Shown in pieces: positions 25,785 to 34,194 of a stretch of DNA of 64,000 nucleotides (position 1 is its first letter; each line of letters opens with the position of its first letter). Origin of the DNA: Nostoc sp. FACHB-973 (GTDB lineage: Bacteria > Cyanobacteriota > Cyanobacteriia > Cyanobacteriales > Nostocaceae); the NCBI RefSeq assembly GCF_014698115.1, contig NZ_JACJSJ010000039.1, positions 1 to 64,000 on the forward strand, read 5' to 3'. The position numbers and the translations under genes are program-made. Under the pieces are notes generated by a model. That model was not told the DNA's origin and searched no databases. It was given only the letters and a program-made list of their open reading frames with translations.

Positions 25785-27515
25785 ATGAATTCGGGACAGC
25801 CATTAGGTTCGGTTATTCAAGGTTCTCTGACTGAAGGGTTAGAAGTGCGATTGCATCCTGACATTTCTGTGGAAGATATGCGGGTGGGTAAATTCCTCGT
25901 TGTCCAAGGGATGCGATCGCGTTTTTTTTGTATGCTGACAGATGTGGCACTAGGAGCTGCTAATGCCCGAATTATTGCTAATCCCCCTAGTTGGGAAGAC
26001 ACTTTTTTACGAGATGTTTTAGCGGGAAGCGGTACATACGGTATGATTAACCTCGCACCGATGTTGATGTTCACTCCCGAATCTGAAGAATCTTTTTCCC
26101 CCACAAATGGCAAATCGGCAAATCCTTTTCTGCCATCGGCGACGGGTTTGGCTTCTTTTGTGCCACAAACCAGTACGACGATGGAATTATTGCCTGTTAA
26201 AACTATTCCTAGCCACTTTAGTCAAGTTTACGAAGCCAGCGTTGATGATTTTCGCCGGGTGTTTGGTTGGGAAGATGATCCCCAAAGGCGAAATTTCTCC
26301 ATCGGCAAACCTTTGGATATGGATGTGCCGGTTTGCATTGATTTGAATCGCTTCGTAGAACGTAGCAATGGGGTTTTTGGCAAATCTGGTACTGGTAAAT
26401 CATTTTTAACGCGCTTACTTTTAGCTGGGGTTATCCGTAAAAGTGCGGCAGTCAATTTGATTTTTGATATGCACTCCGAGTATGGCTGGGAAGCTGTTGC
26501 AGAAGGTAAAAATGTCAATACCGTTAAAGGCTTAAAGCAATTATTTCCCAGTAAAGTGGAAGTTTACACCCTCGACCCGGAATCGACAAAGCGCCGGGGT
26601 GTACGTGATGCTCAAGAACTTTATCTGAGTTATGAGCAAATTGAAGTTGAAGATATTAAGTTATGTAGTCGAGATTTAGGACTTTCTGACGCAGCCTTAG
26701 ATAACGCCAATATTCTGTATAGCGAATTTGGCAAGTCTTGGATTGTCCAATTGTTAAATATGAGTAACGAAGAAATCGAGATGTTCTGCGACGAGAAGCG
26801 CGGACACAAAGGCTCGATTATGGCATTGCAGCGCAAACTCTTGCGGATGGACAGTTTGAAATACATGCGAGCGGTTTGCCCGCAAAATTATATTAGTAAA
26901 ATTGTGCAATGTCTGGAATCTGGGAAGAATGTTGTGATAGAATTTGGTTCCCAGTCTAATATGCTCTCTTATATGTTGGTGACAAATATGATCACCAGAC
27001 GTATCCACGAGCATTACGTTAAGAAGGCAGATAAATTTCTGCAAAGCAAAAATCCTAGCGATCGCCCGACGCCATTGATGATTACCATTGAAGAAGCACA
27101 CCGTTTCCTAGACCCGGCAGTTGTACAAAGTACTATATTTGGAACTATTGCACGGGAGTTGCGGAAGTATTTTGTCACACTTTTGGTAGTTGATCAACGC
27201 CCGTCGGGAATAGATAATGAAGTTATGTCCCAAATTGGGACTCGCATTACCGCTCTGCTGAACGATGAAAAAGACATTGACGCGATTTTTACGGGTGTAT
27301 CTGGTGGTGGCGGACTGCGATCTGTGTTGGCAAAGTTAGACTCTAAGCAACAAGCCTTAATTTTGGGTCACGCTGTTCCTATGCCAGTAGTGGTGCGTAC
27401 CCGTCCTTACGACGCAGCTTTCTACGAAGAAATTGGTGACCCAGCCTGGGAAGAAAAACCTGACGCAGAAGTATTCGCCGCTGCTGAACTAGCGAAAGCT
27501 GACTTGGGATTTTAG
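25773..27515 (+). CDS. HerA-like ATPase (DUF87/HAS-barrel)
   Basis: The 580-residue protein has an N-terminal HAS-barrel-like region (about 20-150) and a FtsK/HerA-type ATPase core with Walker A GKSGTGKS (about 208), DMHSEYGWEA after it, Walker B-like MITIEEAHRF and the arginine-containing VVDQRPSGID and GTRITALL blocks. HerA proteins form hexameric DNA or protein translocases, often with NurA nuclease in DNA repair; no nurA gene is in the window. The cyanobacterial members are conserved but little studied. Two starts are possible, 25773 (inside an STRR unit) and 25785. Confidence 0.85.
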   Translation: MTNQMNSGQPLGSVIQGSLTEGLEVRLHPDISVEDMRVGKFLVVQGMRSRFFCMLTDVALGAANARIIANPPSWEDTFLRDVLAGSGTYGMINLAPMLMFTPESEESFSPTNGKSANPFLPSATGLASFVPQTSTTMELLPVKTIPSHFSQVYEASVDDFRRVFGWEDDPQRRNFSIGKPLDMDVPVCIDLNRFVERSNGVFGKSGTGKSFLTRLLLAGVIRKSAAVNLIFDMHSEYGWEAVAEGKNVNTVKGLKQLFPSKVEVYTLDPESTKRRGVRDAQELYLSYEQIEVEDIKLCSRDLGLSDAALDNANILYSEFGKSWIVQLLNMSNEEIEMFCDEKRGHKGSIMALQRKLLRMDSLKYMRAVCPQNYISKIVQCLESGKNVVIEFGSQSNMLSYMLVTNMITRRIHEHYVKKADKFLQSKNPSDRPTPLMITIEEAHRFLDPAVVQSTIFGTIARELRKYFVTLLVVDQRPSGIDNEVMSQIGTRITALLNDEKDIDAIFTGVSGGGGLRSVLAKLDSKQQALILGHAVPMPVVVRTRPYDAAFYEEIGDPAWEEKPDAEVFAAAELAKADLGF

Positions 27516-28165
27516 TCATGGGGCATGGGGAGATGAGGGAGATGAGGGGGATGAGGGAGTGAGGGAGCAGGGGAGCAGGGGAGCAGAGGAGAGTTCAATG
27601 TGCCTTGTTCTTTCCCCTCTGCCTCTTCCAATGCTCCATGCCCAATCCCCAGTCCCCAATCCCCAGTCCCCAATTCGTACCATCCCTCCATTCCTAGAGC
27701 AAATTAAGTTCGGTTATCCGGCTAGTTTTTAGCAACAGAAGAGGGGTTTTTGGCGTCACTATAGATGTAGTAAGTAATTTCAAGGAAGTTTAAAATTTTT
27801 TTGGCAAACAGACAATTTTGAATTATAATTACAAGCTTTATCTTAAGATACTTTACTATCCGACAGATTTATCGTATTATAAAGCTAAGTAAAACTCATA
27901 TCGACTTCGGATTTTTCAGTTACTGCCAGTAACTGGCTAAGAGAAGAATTCTCAAAAACAACCCAGCATGTTTATAAAAGATTCAAAAATTTAGGGAAGG
28001 TAGGGGGAACCTATCTGAGGGGCTTACCGTCTTCAAAACGGCTTTATCAATTGATCTCATTGCTTTTGGTAGCTCCCAGTGTTCCGTGATATATGTACTA
28101 CCTTTCTCAATTAACTTTAGTAAGAAAAAATACATTGTGTTTACGGAGTAGAGGACAACGCACCA
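27516..28165. other. Gene-free spacer upstream of the sigma factor gene
   Basis: The first 150 bases are an STRR field: GATGAGGGGGATGAGGG, GGGAGCAGGGGAGCAG and CCCCAGTCCCCAATCC units. The rest is AT-rich with no gene. The sigma factor promoter should lie in the last 400 bases; I cannot place it. Confidence 0.6.
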
Positions 28166-29149
28166 ATGCCTACTGTCAATACCCAAACGGAAAACCTCAA
28201 TACCAAATTCACGGCTGATATGGTGCGAACCTATCTGCGAGAAATTGGTCGTGTACCACTGCTAACCCGTGAACAAGAGATTGTCTATGGGAAGCAGGTG
28301 CAACAAATGATGACGCTGATCGACGCCAAGGAAGCTTTGGCGAAGAAACTGCACCGGGAACCGAGTTTACCAGAGTGGGCTGATCACGTTCACCAATCTG
28401 AAACCGAGGTGAAACAAACGGTAGCCCAAGGTAAGCGGGCCAAGCAAAAAATGATTGAAGCGAATTTGCGCTTGGTGGTTGCGATCGCTAAGAAGTACCA
28501 AAAGCGAAACATGGAGTTTCTGGATTTGATCCAGGAAGGAACACTAGGACTAGAACGGGGTGTAGAGAAATTTGACCCAACCAGGGGTTATAAATTCTCA
28601 ACCTACGCTTACTGGTGGATTCGCCAAGCGATTACCCGTGCGATCGCCCAACAAGGTCGTACTATTCGCTTACCAATTCACATTACCGAGAAACTCAACA
28701 AAATCAAAAAAGTCCAGCGGGAGTTGGCTCAAACCTTAGGGCGATCGCCTACTCCAGCGGAAATTGCCAAAGAACTGGAATTAGAACCTGCTCAGATCCG
28801 CGAGTATCTGAATATGGCGCGTCAACCAGTGTCTTTGGATGTGCGAGTCGGCGACAACCAAGATACTGAGTTGCAAGAAATGCTCGAAGATGACGGCCCG
28901 TCACCAGAGTATTACACCAATCAAGAGTTCTTGCGCCAAGATTTGAACAACTTGTTAGCAGAACTAACCCCCCAACAGCGGGAAGTTTTAGCCTTACGTT
29001 TTGGTTTAGAAGATGGTAACGAAATGTCATTGGCGAAAGTGGGTGAGAGATTGAATCTCAGCCGTGAACGCGTCCGCCAGTTAGAGCATCAAGCTTTGGC
29101 TCATCTGCGTCGCCGTCGCGCCAATGTCAAAGAATACATTGCTAGCTAA
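28166..29149 (+). CDS. Group 2 RNA polymerase sigma-70 factor
   Basis: A 327-residue sigma factor without the long region 1.1 of the primary sigma. Region 1.2 is DMVRTYLREIGRVPLLT; region 2 contains EANLRLVVAIAKKYQ, FLDLIQEGTLGL and YKFSTYAYWWIRQAI for core and -10 binding; region 3 is RLPIHITEKLNKIKK; region 4 ends in the helix-turn-helix SLAKVGERLNLSRERVRQ. The -10-contacting residues look like those of the primary factor, as expected for group 2 factors that act in stress or nutrient response. Which of SigB to SigE it is I cannot decide. AGAGGA precedes the ATG. Two hairpins follow the stop. Confidence 0.9.
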   Translation: MPTVNTQTENLNTKFTADMVRTYLREIGRVPLLTREQEIVYGKQVQQMMTLIDAKEALAKKLHREPSLPEWADHVHQSETEVKQTVAQGKRAKQKMIEANLRLVVAIAKKYQKRNMEFLDLIQEGTLGLERGVEKFDPTRGYKFSTYAYWWIRQAITRAIAQQGRTIRLPIHITEKLNKIKKVQRELAQTLGRSPTPAEIAKELELEPAQIREYLNMARQPVSLDVRVGDNQDTELQEMLEDDGPSPEYYTNQEFLRQDLNNLLAELTPQQREVLALRFGLEDGNEMSLAKVGERLNLSRERVRQLEHQALAHLRRRRANVKEYIAS

Positions 29150-29153
29150 AATT

Positions 29154-29177
29154 AGAGACGCGAAAATTTGCGTCTCT
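29154..29177. repeat. Hairpin AGAGACGC/GCGTCTCT after the sigma gene
   Basis: It starts 4 bases after the stop codon. Same family as the hairpins at 9522 and 47137, so it is a dispersed repeat that may also serve as a terminator. Confidence 0.6.
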
Positions 29178-29193
29178 ACACCACCTTGGTGAA

Positions 29194-29225
29194 GCGCCTC
29201 CTGAATTCAGGGGGCGATTTTTTTA
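29194..29225 (+). terminator. Intrinsic terminator
   Basis: GCGCCTCCTGAATTCAGGGG then GCGA forms a GC-rich stem around an EcoRI-type centre and is followed directly by seven T residues. It ends the sigma factor transcript. Confidence 0.8.
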
Positions 29226-29327
29226 TGGCGATCGCAATCTGTGCGATGGTATTAGCACAAATTAATCTTTCGCATTCATTTTCCACTGCGATTAAGAATG
29301 TAAATAAATTTGCACAAGGATGGTTTT

Positions 29328-30203
29328 ATGTCAAGTATTTCTCAACTAATTACCCCCCACATCAAAGATTTAGGAGGGTTTTCTGCTCGTCGCAGTTTAC
29401 CCCATGACAATCGCCTGATGGTCGGTCCGTTTATTTTTTTCGACCATTTGGGTCCTGCTATATTCCCTCCAGGTAAAGGCGTAGACGTTCGACCCCATCC
29501 CCATATCAATCTGGCTACGGTTACTTATTTGTTTGAGGGGGTATTATTACATCGAGATAGTTTGGGTAATGTACAAGAAATTCATCCAGGTGCAGTTAAT
29601 TGGATGACTGCGGGCAAGGGTATCGTTCATTCTGAAAGAAGTCCCGAAAGCGATCGCCTCAAAGAAAGCACTCTCCACGCTATTCAAACGTGGGTAGCTC
29701 TGAGCGAAACATCCGAAGAAACCGAACCTTGGTTTGAGCATTATCCGATTGAAGATATCCCGACTTGGACAGAAAATGGTGTGGCGATCGCTCTGATTGC
29801 GGGATCAGCTTGGGGAAGAACTTCTCCGGTCAAAATTTTATCTCCTACCATCTACCTCGATCTCTCTTTTGCTCCTGGAACTAAATTAACTCTCCCTGCT
29901 GACTATAGCGAAAGGGCTGTTTATAGCGTCACCCAAGGTCTTTTTATTGATGGTGAGGAGCTAGAACAACATCGCTTAGCCATCTTATCTGCAAACAGTA
30001 TAGTCACAATATCTGCTAATACTCAAGCTCGCTGTGTGGTTGTCGGTGGCGAACCTGTTGGCGATCGCTATCAGTGGTGGAACTTTGTCTCTAGTCGCAA
30101 AGAAAGGATCGAACAAGCTAAACATGATTGGCAAGAAAATAGATTTGAGCAAGTACCAGAAGAAAAAGAATTTATCCCCTTACCGGAAAATGCTTTTAAA
30201 TAA
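29328..30203 (+). CDS. Pirin family protein
   Basis: Two-cupin protein of 291 residues from the ATG at 29328. AAGGA about 10 bases upstream decides this start over a TTG at 29310. The N-terminal Pirin block is clear: FIFFDHLGP, the metal-binding DVRPHPHINLATVTYLFEG with paired histidines, GAVNWMTAGKGIVHSE with another histidine and a glutamate. The C-terminal cupin (about 165-275) is more diverged. Bacterial pirins bind iron and some have quercetin dioxygenase activity; the role here is unknown. It stands alone. Confidence 0.87.
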   Translation: MSSISQLITPHIKDLGGFSARRSLPHDNRLMVGPFIFFDHLGPAIFPPGKGVDVRPHPHINLATVTYLFEGVLLHRDSLGNVQEIHPGAVNWMTAGKGIVHSERSPESDRLKESTLHAIQTWVALSETSEETEPWFEHYPIEDIPTWTENGVAIALIAGSAWGRTSPVKILSPTIYLDLSFAPGTKLTLPADYSERAVYSVTQGLFIDGEELEQHRLAILSANSIVTISANTQARCVVVGGEPVGDRYQWWNFVSSRKERIEQAKHDWQENRFEQVPEEKEFIPLPENAFK

Positions 30204-30748
30204 GTTGGCGCAATTAAAACAATTCGCAATTCACAATTCGCAATGACAAAGTTCGTTAGGCGCTCAGTTCATATTTCTCGCGACAATTAATATCCAAATA
30301 TGCGCCTAACACAACGCCAGTTGCTTCTCCCAAGGGGAGACGCTACGCGTAGCTTGCTTCTGGGTTCGCGTAGCGTCTCGTAGAGAAGGAGTACAGGCCG
30401 GGAAACCCATCCAACGCACTGGCTCCCCTACAAGAATTTTATTTTTACTTTATAAATAGCCTCTAAGGGTTTTAAAACCTACAATGGTAAGTGTTTTCGG
30501 ATTATATTGCAGTTTTTTACACATCGGCTCAATATGAACTTCACCCAATGGAACGAATCCGTTGTATGAAGCATAAAGACTCTAACTGATGGTAATCTTA
30601 AGATTGTCAAACTAAATTAAATAAAAACTTTAGTTTTCGAGACTTTTGTTTTTTGGAAAATAGAAATTAAGTCATTAGCAATCAAGACTTCGTTATGATT
30701 TAAGTAAGTTCTAGAAAACTAAGTTAACTTTTTAACAGGAGAAGTAGG
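30204..30748. other. Gene-free spacer with a dispersed repeat
   Basis: No gene. Apart from the repeat at 30316-30423 the sequence is AT-rich. The last 20 bases hold the ribosome binding site AGGAGAAG for the next gene. Confidence 0.5.
30316..30423. repeat. Dispersed repeat with GCCAGT ends and an inner palindrome
   Basis: GCCAGTTGC on the left and GCACTGGC on the right bound it. Inside are GGGGAGACGCTACGCGTAGC, which is palindromic, and CGCGTAGCGTCTCGTAGAG. The same GCGTAGCGTCTC-type modules occur in the GC-rich parts of 8036-8155 and 35765-35895. Confidence 0.6.
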
Positions 30749-31465
30749 GTGCTTAACAACTTTCATCGGTTATTATCCCCCCTTCAGTGGGGAATTTCCC
30801 TTACGGGCTTAGGCTTACTTCTCGGTTTGGGCTTTATTGGCAAGCAGACTGAAGTTGTCTCAGTTAAAAATGCTCCATTCTCATCCGCTCAGATTCAGAA
30901 AAGCTCCGAAACTTCTCTTTTGTCAAGACTCAGACAAATTCGAGAGCAGAGAAGTCAACTGCAAATAGCTTCTGGGGATAGAGAGATTTTGGGGGATAAG
31001 AACCCAAAAACAGGATCTACAACCACAGCGTTGGTTCCAGATGTTCAGATCGCCGCTACAAAAGGGGTAGAAGTTTTACCAAGAGCTAATTTTCCAACAA
31101 AAGATGGAATTTATCTTTATGGTCAATCGCCAAAAGCAGACCAACTTGGTCAAGCTTACATCATCTTTCAGAAACAGCGGCAGAGGGTGACTGGTGCTTT
31201 GTATATGCCCCAATCAGAGTTTAATTGTTTTCAGGGTACACTCGACCAGTCGGGAGAGTTGGCGATGACGGTTAGTGCTTCATCCAATGAAACCAATGCT
31301 GATGAGTCTAATCAGGTGGCTACAAGCAATAGATTGCCTAAGGTTGGTGAAGATGAGCTAAGCACCTATGCTTACTCGGTAGCTTTGCAAGACTTTCATC
31401 GGTTAAATTCTGTCAGTGCTAGCGATCGCCGCATATTACAAACGTGCAAATCATCTTTCAATTAA
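30749..31465 (+). CDS. Hypothetical exported or anchored protein (238 aa)
   Basis: A single hydrophobic segment at about residues 12-32 (WGISLTGLGLLLGLGFIG) acts as signal or anchor. The rest is polar: a disordered region to about 110, then a conserved-looking block (FPTKDGIYLYGQSPKADQL, GQAYIIFQKQRQRVTGALY, MPQSEFNCFQGTL) and a C-terminal part with two cysteines. It looks like a cyanobacterium-specific periplasmic protein of unknown function. The start is a GTG with AGGAGAAG upstream. Its stop overlaps the convergent cobO stop by four bases. Confidence 0.65.
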   Translation: MLNNFHRLLSPLQWGISLTGLGLLLGLGFIGKQTEVVSVKNAPFSSAQIQKSSETSLLSRLRQIREQRSQLQIASGDREILGDKNPKTGSTTTALVPDVQIAATKGVEVLPRANFPTKDGIYLYGQSPKADQLGQAYIIFQKQRQRVTGALYMPQSEFNCFQGTLDQSGELAMTVSASSNETNADESNQVATSNRLPKVGEDELSTYAYSVALQDFHRLNSVSASDRRILQTCKSSFN

Positions 31466-32139
31466 TACTCAATTCCTGGTTGCGCTTTTATTCCTTGATC
31501 GCGGAAAGGATGCTTCACTAAGGTCATTTCTGTTACTAAATCAGCACGCTCAATTAAAGCAGCTGGTGCCCCTCGCCCTGTGAGAATAACGTGTTTGTTA
31601 GCTGGTTTTTGTGCCAAACCCGCTAAAACTTCTTCTACTTCTAAATAAGCCATTTTCAGAGCGATATTGATTTCATCTAATAGCACTAGATGAAAGTCTG
31701 GATTGCGGATGTATTCTAGTGATTTTTGCCATGCGGCGCTAGCTTTGTCAAGGTCGCGATCGCGGTCTTGAGTTTCCCAGGTAAAGCCTTCGCCCATTGC
31801 ATGAAATTCTAACTGGTCTTGCCAATAACTGAAAACCCTTTTTTCGGAAGGTTCCCAGCTACCTTTGATGAATTGGACGATCGCTACTTTATACCCGTGA
31901 CCAAGCGATCGTAACACCATCCCCAAAGCCGCAGTGGTTTTACCCTTACCGTTACCAGTATTTACAATAATTAATCCTTTTTCTGGTACAGCTTGTGCTA
32001 TTCGCTTGTCTTGCACTTCTTTGCGTCGCTGCATCTTTTTGCGGTACTGTTCATCAGTCAAAGATGAAGACATTACCTCATCAATCAAGCGCCCAATCTC
32101 TTGGTCTGGGTTTAATTCTTCCGGTGTGTCGTTTTTCAT
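31462..32139 (-). CDS. cobO: Cob(I)yrinic acid a,c-diamide adenosyltransferase
   Basis: It adds the adenosyl group to cob(I)alamin or its precursors in B12 synthesis and salvage (CobO/BtuR type, cytosolic). The P-loop GNGKGKTT is at 62-69, unusual in binding ATP with the gamma-phosphate reversed (family knowledge). Further blocks are IVQFIKGSW, FHAMGEGFTW and LVLLDEINIAL, then VILTGRGAP near the end. The first 50 residues form a helical N-terminal extension common in cyanobacteria. No other cobalamin gene is adjacent, and I see no cobalamin riboswitch in the 370 bases upstream. Confidence 0.92.
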   Translation of the reverse strand: MKNDTPEELNPDQEIGRLIDEVMSSSLTDEQYRKKMQRRKEVQDKRIAQAVPEKGLIIVNTGNGKGKTTAALGMVLRSLGHGYKVAIVQFIKGSWEPSEKRVFSYWQDQLEFHAMGEGFTWETQDRDRDLDKASAAWQKSLEYIRNPDFHLVLLDEINIALKMAYLEVEEVLAGLAQKPANKHVILTGRGAPAALIERADLVTEMTLVKHPFRDQGIKAQPGIEY

Positions 32140-32507
32140 TAACCTTGTCTACAAATAACTGTTAAAACTTTCGAGAATGAGCCAAAACTATGTCGAGCCT
32201 CTAATTTTACTAAATCAGATGAATGGATATGTACAGTAAGATTGCACACCAAAATATTGATACTGTGTTAGATTTTTTTTACATATCTGGCAAACAAGTA
32301 TGTAAAACTATATGATACACAAATTAAAGTTATAATTTGAATTCAATATTACTATTTTTAATAATTTAATTAAGTTGATTCAAGTACTTTTCAGAACTAT
32401 TTTTATGTTTTTATGCGGCTGGTAATTTGAGTAGTATAAAGATTATCATTTACGCCTAATGTGAATTAGGAAAAAAGGCGTAAGAAGTAGTCTACGTAAA
32501 AAAAATG
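32140..32507. other. Gene-free AT-rich spacer
   Basis: Nothing that codes, no strong hairpin and no STRR is seen. It should hold the cobO promoter on the right-to-left strand. Confidence 0.45.
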
Positions 32508-33095
32508 TCAACGAATTCCTCCCATGTGATTGACAGGCCAGAAGCGAAATACGGCACGACCAATAATATTCTGGCGGGGGACAACACCCCAGCAGCGGCT
32601 ATCGTAGCTATTGTTACGATTGTCACCTAGTACTAAATATGAGTCCGCTGGTATTATCTGAGGTTTCGCCAAGAAGGGCAGTTGTGGCCCTGATGAGCAA
32701 ACATCTATTAATGTACTCTGCCGAGAACTCAGGTAATTTTCTTCTGGGAGAGGTTTGTTGTTGATATAAACTTTGCCGTCTTGAAGTTGTACGTTTTCTC
32801 CAGGTAAGGCGATTACACGTTTAATAAAAGCATCTTGATATTGTTCTTTTTGTAACTCTTCTGTAGGCCAAAAAACCACAATATCTCCCCGTTGTGGTTT
32901 AGAAAATTTATACTTCAACTTATCAATAATGATTTTATCTGCCTCCCACTGGTTTGGCGTACCATGTAGAGTCGGTTCCATAGCACCAGAAGGAATCCAG
33001 CGTCTTTCAGTAAAAATTAGAATATACGCAGCAATAGTCCAGAAGACTAGTATTACACTACCCTCTATAATCATCTTACGGTTGATACTGGGCAT
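32508..33095 (-). CDS. Signal peptidase I paralogue lacking the nucleophile serine
   Basis: The 195-residue protein has one N-terminal membrane segment (about 10-29) and the full set of type I signal peptidase boxes: B IPSGAMEPTLHG, C/D RGDIVVF with IKRVIALPGE and E LGDNRNNSYDSRCWG. In box B the residue directly before Met is Ala38 (codon GCT); in active enzymes this is the catalytic serine. The general-base lysine (Lys92) is kept. It is therefore predicted to be inactive as a protease. It lies 129 bases downstream of an intact paralogue (33225-33878) with very high similarity outside the N-terminus. Divergence in the membrane anchor suggests the copies are not fresh. Confidence 0.85.
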   Translation of the reverse strand: MPSINRKMIIEGSVILVFWTIAAYILIFTERRWIPSGAMEPTLHGTPNQWEADKIIIDKLKYKFSKPQRGDIVVFWPTEELQKEQYQDAFIKRVIALPGENVQLQDGKVYINNKPLPEENYLSSRQSTLIDVCSSGPQLPFLAKPQIIPADSYLVLGDNRNNSYDSRCWGVVPRQNIIGRAVFRFWPVNHMGGIR

Positions 33096-33097
33096 AC

Positions 33098-33192
33098 CAC
33101 GTTTTCTTTTTGTTTGTCCTTTGTCATTTGTCGTTTGCCCTTTGTCATTTTTTTAGATAAATTACTAATGACTAATGACCAATGACCAATGA
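33098..33192. repeat. STRR run between the signal peptidase genes
   Basis: TTTGTCATTTGTCGTTTGCC units, then ACTAATGACTAATGACCAAT units. It separates the two tandem lepB-type genes. Confidence 0.7.
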
Positions 33193-33224
33193 CGTTGTTT
33201 TTTGTATTAGCGATTACCCCATGT

Positions 33225-33878
33225 TTATGGAGTTGTTTGTGGATAAAGTGGTGTTTGATCGATTCCCCCAACGTGATTGAGAGGCCAGAAGCGAAATACA
33301 GCACGACCAATGATATTTTGGCGGGGAACAACACCCCAACAGCGGCTATCGTAGCTACTGTTACGGTTGTCACCTAGTACTAAATATGAGTCCGCTGGTA
33401 TGGTTTGGGGTGTTGCCAAAAAGCGCGGTTGGGGAGCGTCTTTACAAACATCAATAACTGTACTTTGTCCGTAGCTCAGATAATTTTGTTCTGGCAGGGG
33501 TTTGTTATTGATATAAACTTTGCCATCCCTAAGTTGCACTTTTTCTCCAGGTAAGCCGATTACACGTTTAATGAAAGCATCCTGGTATTGTTCTTTTTGT
33601 AGCTCCTCAGTAGGTGAAAATACCACAATGTCTCCGCGTTGGGGGTTAGCAAATTTATACTTCAACTTATCGACAATGATTTTGTCTGCCTCCCATTGGT
33701 TTGGTGTACCATGTAGAGTTGGTTCCATCGATCCAGAAGGAATCCAGCGTGCTTCAGCAACAAAGGTACGAATCCCCAGAGCTAGAACAATGCTCAAGAC
33801 AATTGTTCTACCTAGCTCTGCGATCCAGGAATTATCGGGTTGTTGACTAGAGTTGTTATCAGACACTTGATTATGCAT
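33225..33878 (-). CDS. lepB: Signal peptidase I
   Basis: It cleaves signal peptides from exported proteins at the outer face of the plasma or thylakoid membrane. The 217-residue protein has a single anchor (about 24-41) followed by box B IPSGSMEPTLHG with the nucleophile Ser50, RGDIVVF, IKRVIGLPGE with the general base Lys104, and LGDNRNSSYDSRCWG. All active-site residues are present, unlike in the downstream paralogue. The C-terminal tail after GGI is variable. The pair probably arose by tandem duplication. Confidence 0.92.
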   Translation of the reverse strand: MHNQVSDNNSSQQPDNSWIAELGRTIVLSIVLALGIRTFVAEARWIPSGSMEPTLHGTPNQWEADKIIVDKLKYKFANPQRGDIVVFSPTEELQKEQYQDAFIKRVIGLPGEKVQLRDGKVYINNKPLPEQNYLSYGQSTVIDVCKDAPQPRFLATPQTIPADSYLVLGDNRNSSYDSRCWGVVPRQNIIGRAVFRFWPLNHVGGIDQTPLYPQTTP

Positions 33879-34194
33879 GAAATTACTTAAATAAAAGAGA
33901 GAGGCCGGTAATTAACTAGACTAAATAAATTTTATCTGTTAATCTTAACGGAAAAATTTTAATTTCCTAGTTACGTTCGGATTTTCACGGGGTTCTTCAT
34001 AAATTAAAAATAAACTTTTTTTTAACGCTCCGCAAAAATTCGTCATTCAGAGCGCGACTAAGTTTAACCTAAAAGCATAGTTGTCTGTAATGCAGAAGTT
34101 GCTCTTGCTAAAAAAAGGGTTCCAGAAGTAGCCAGAATACTTGCCTAGATTAGATTTTTTGATTTTTAGTTTTAAATTTGAATTGCTAACCCCC
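33879..34194. other. Gene-free spacer between lepB and pyrC
   Basis: AT-rich, with no gene. The upstream extension of the pyrC frame to 34141 (a TTG) is in this stretch but has no family counterpart. It should hold two divergent promoters. Confidence 0.45.

Noticed and set aside
31934..32507. Cobalamin riboswitch upstream of cobO
   Set aside because: I could not find the conserved B12-box-like sequence in the spacer.
33071..33373. Minus-strand frame between the signal peptidase genes
   Set aside because: It overlaps the 3' end of lepB in another frame and runs through STRR DNA.
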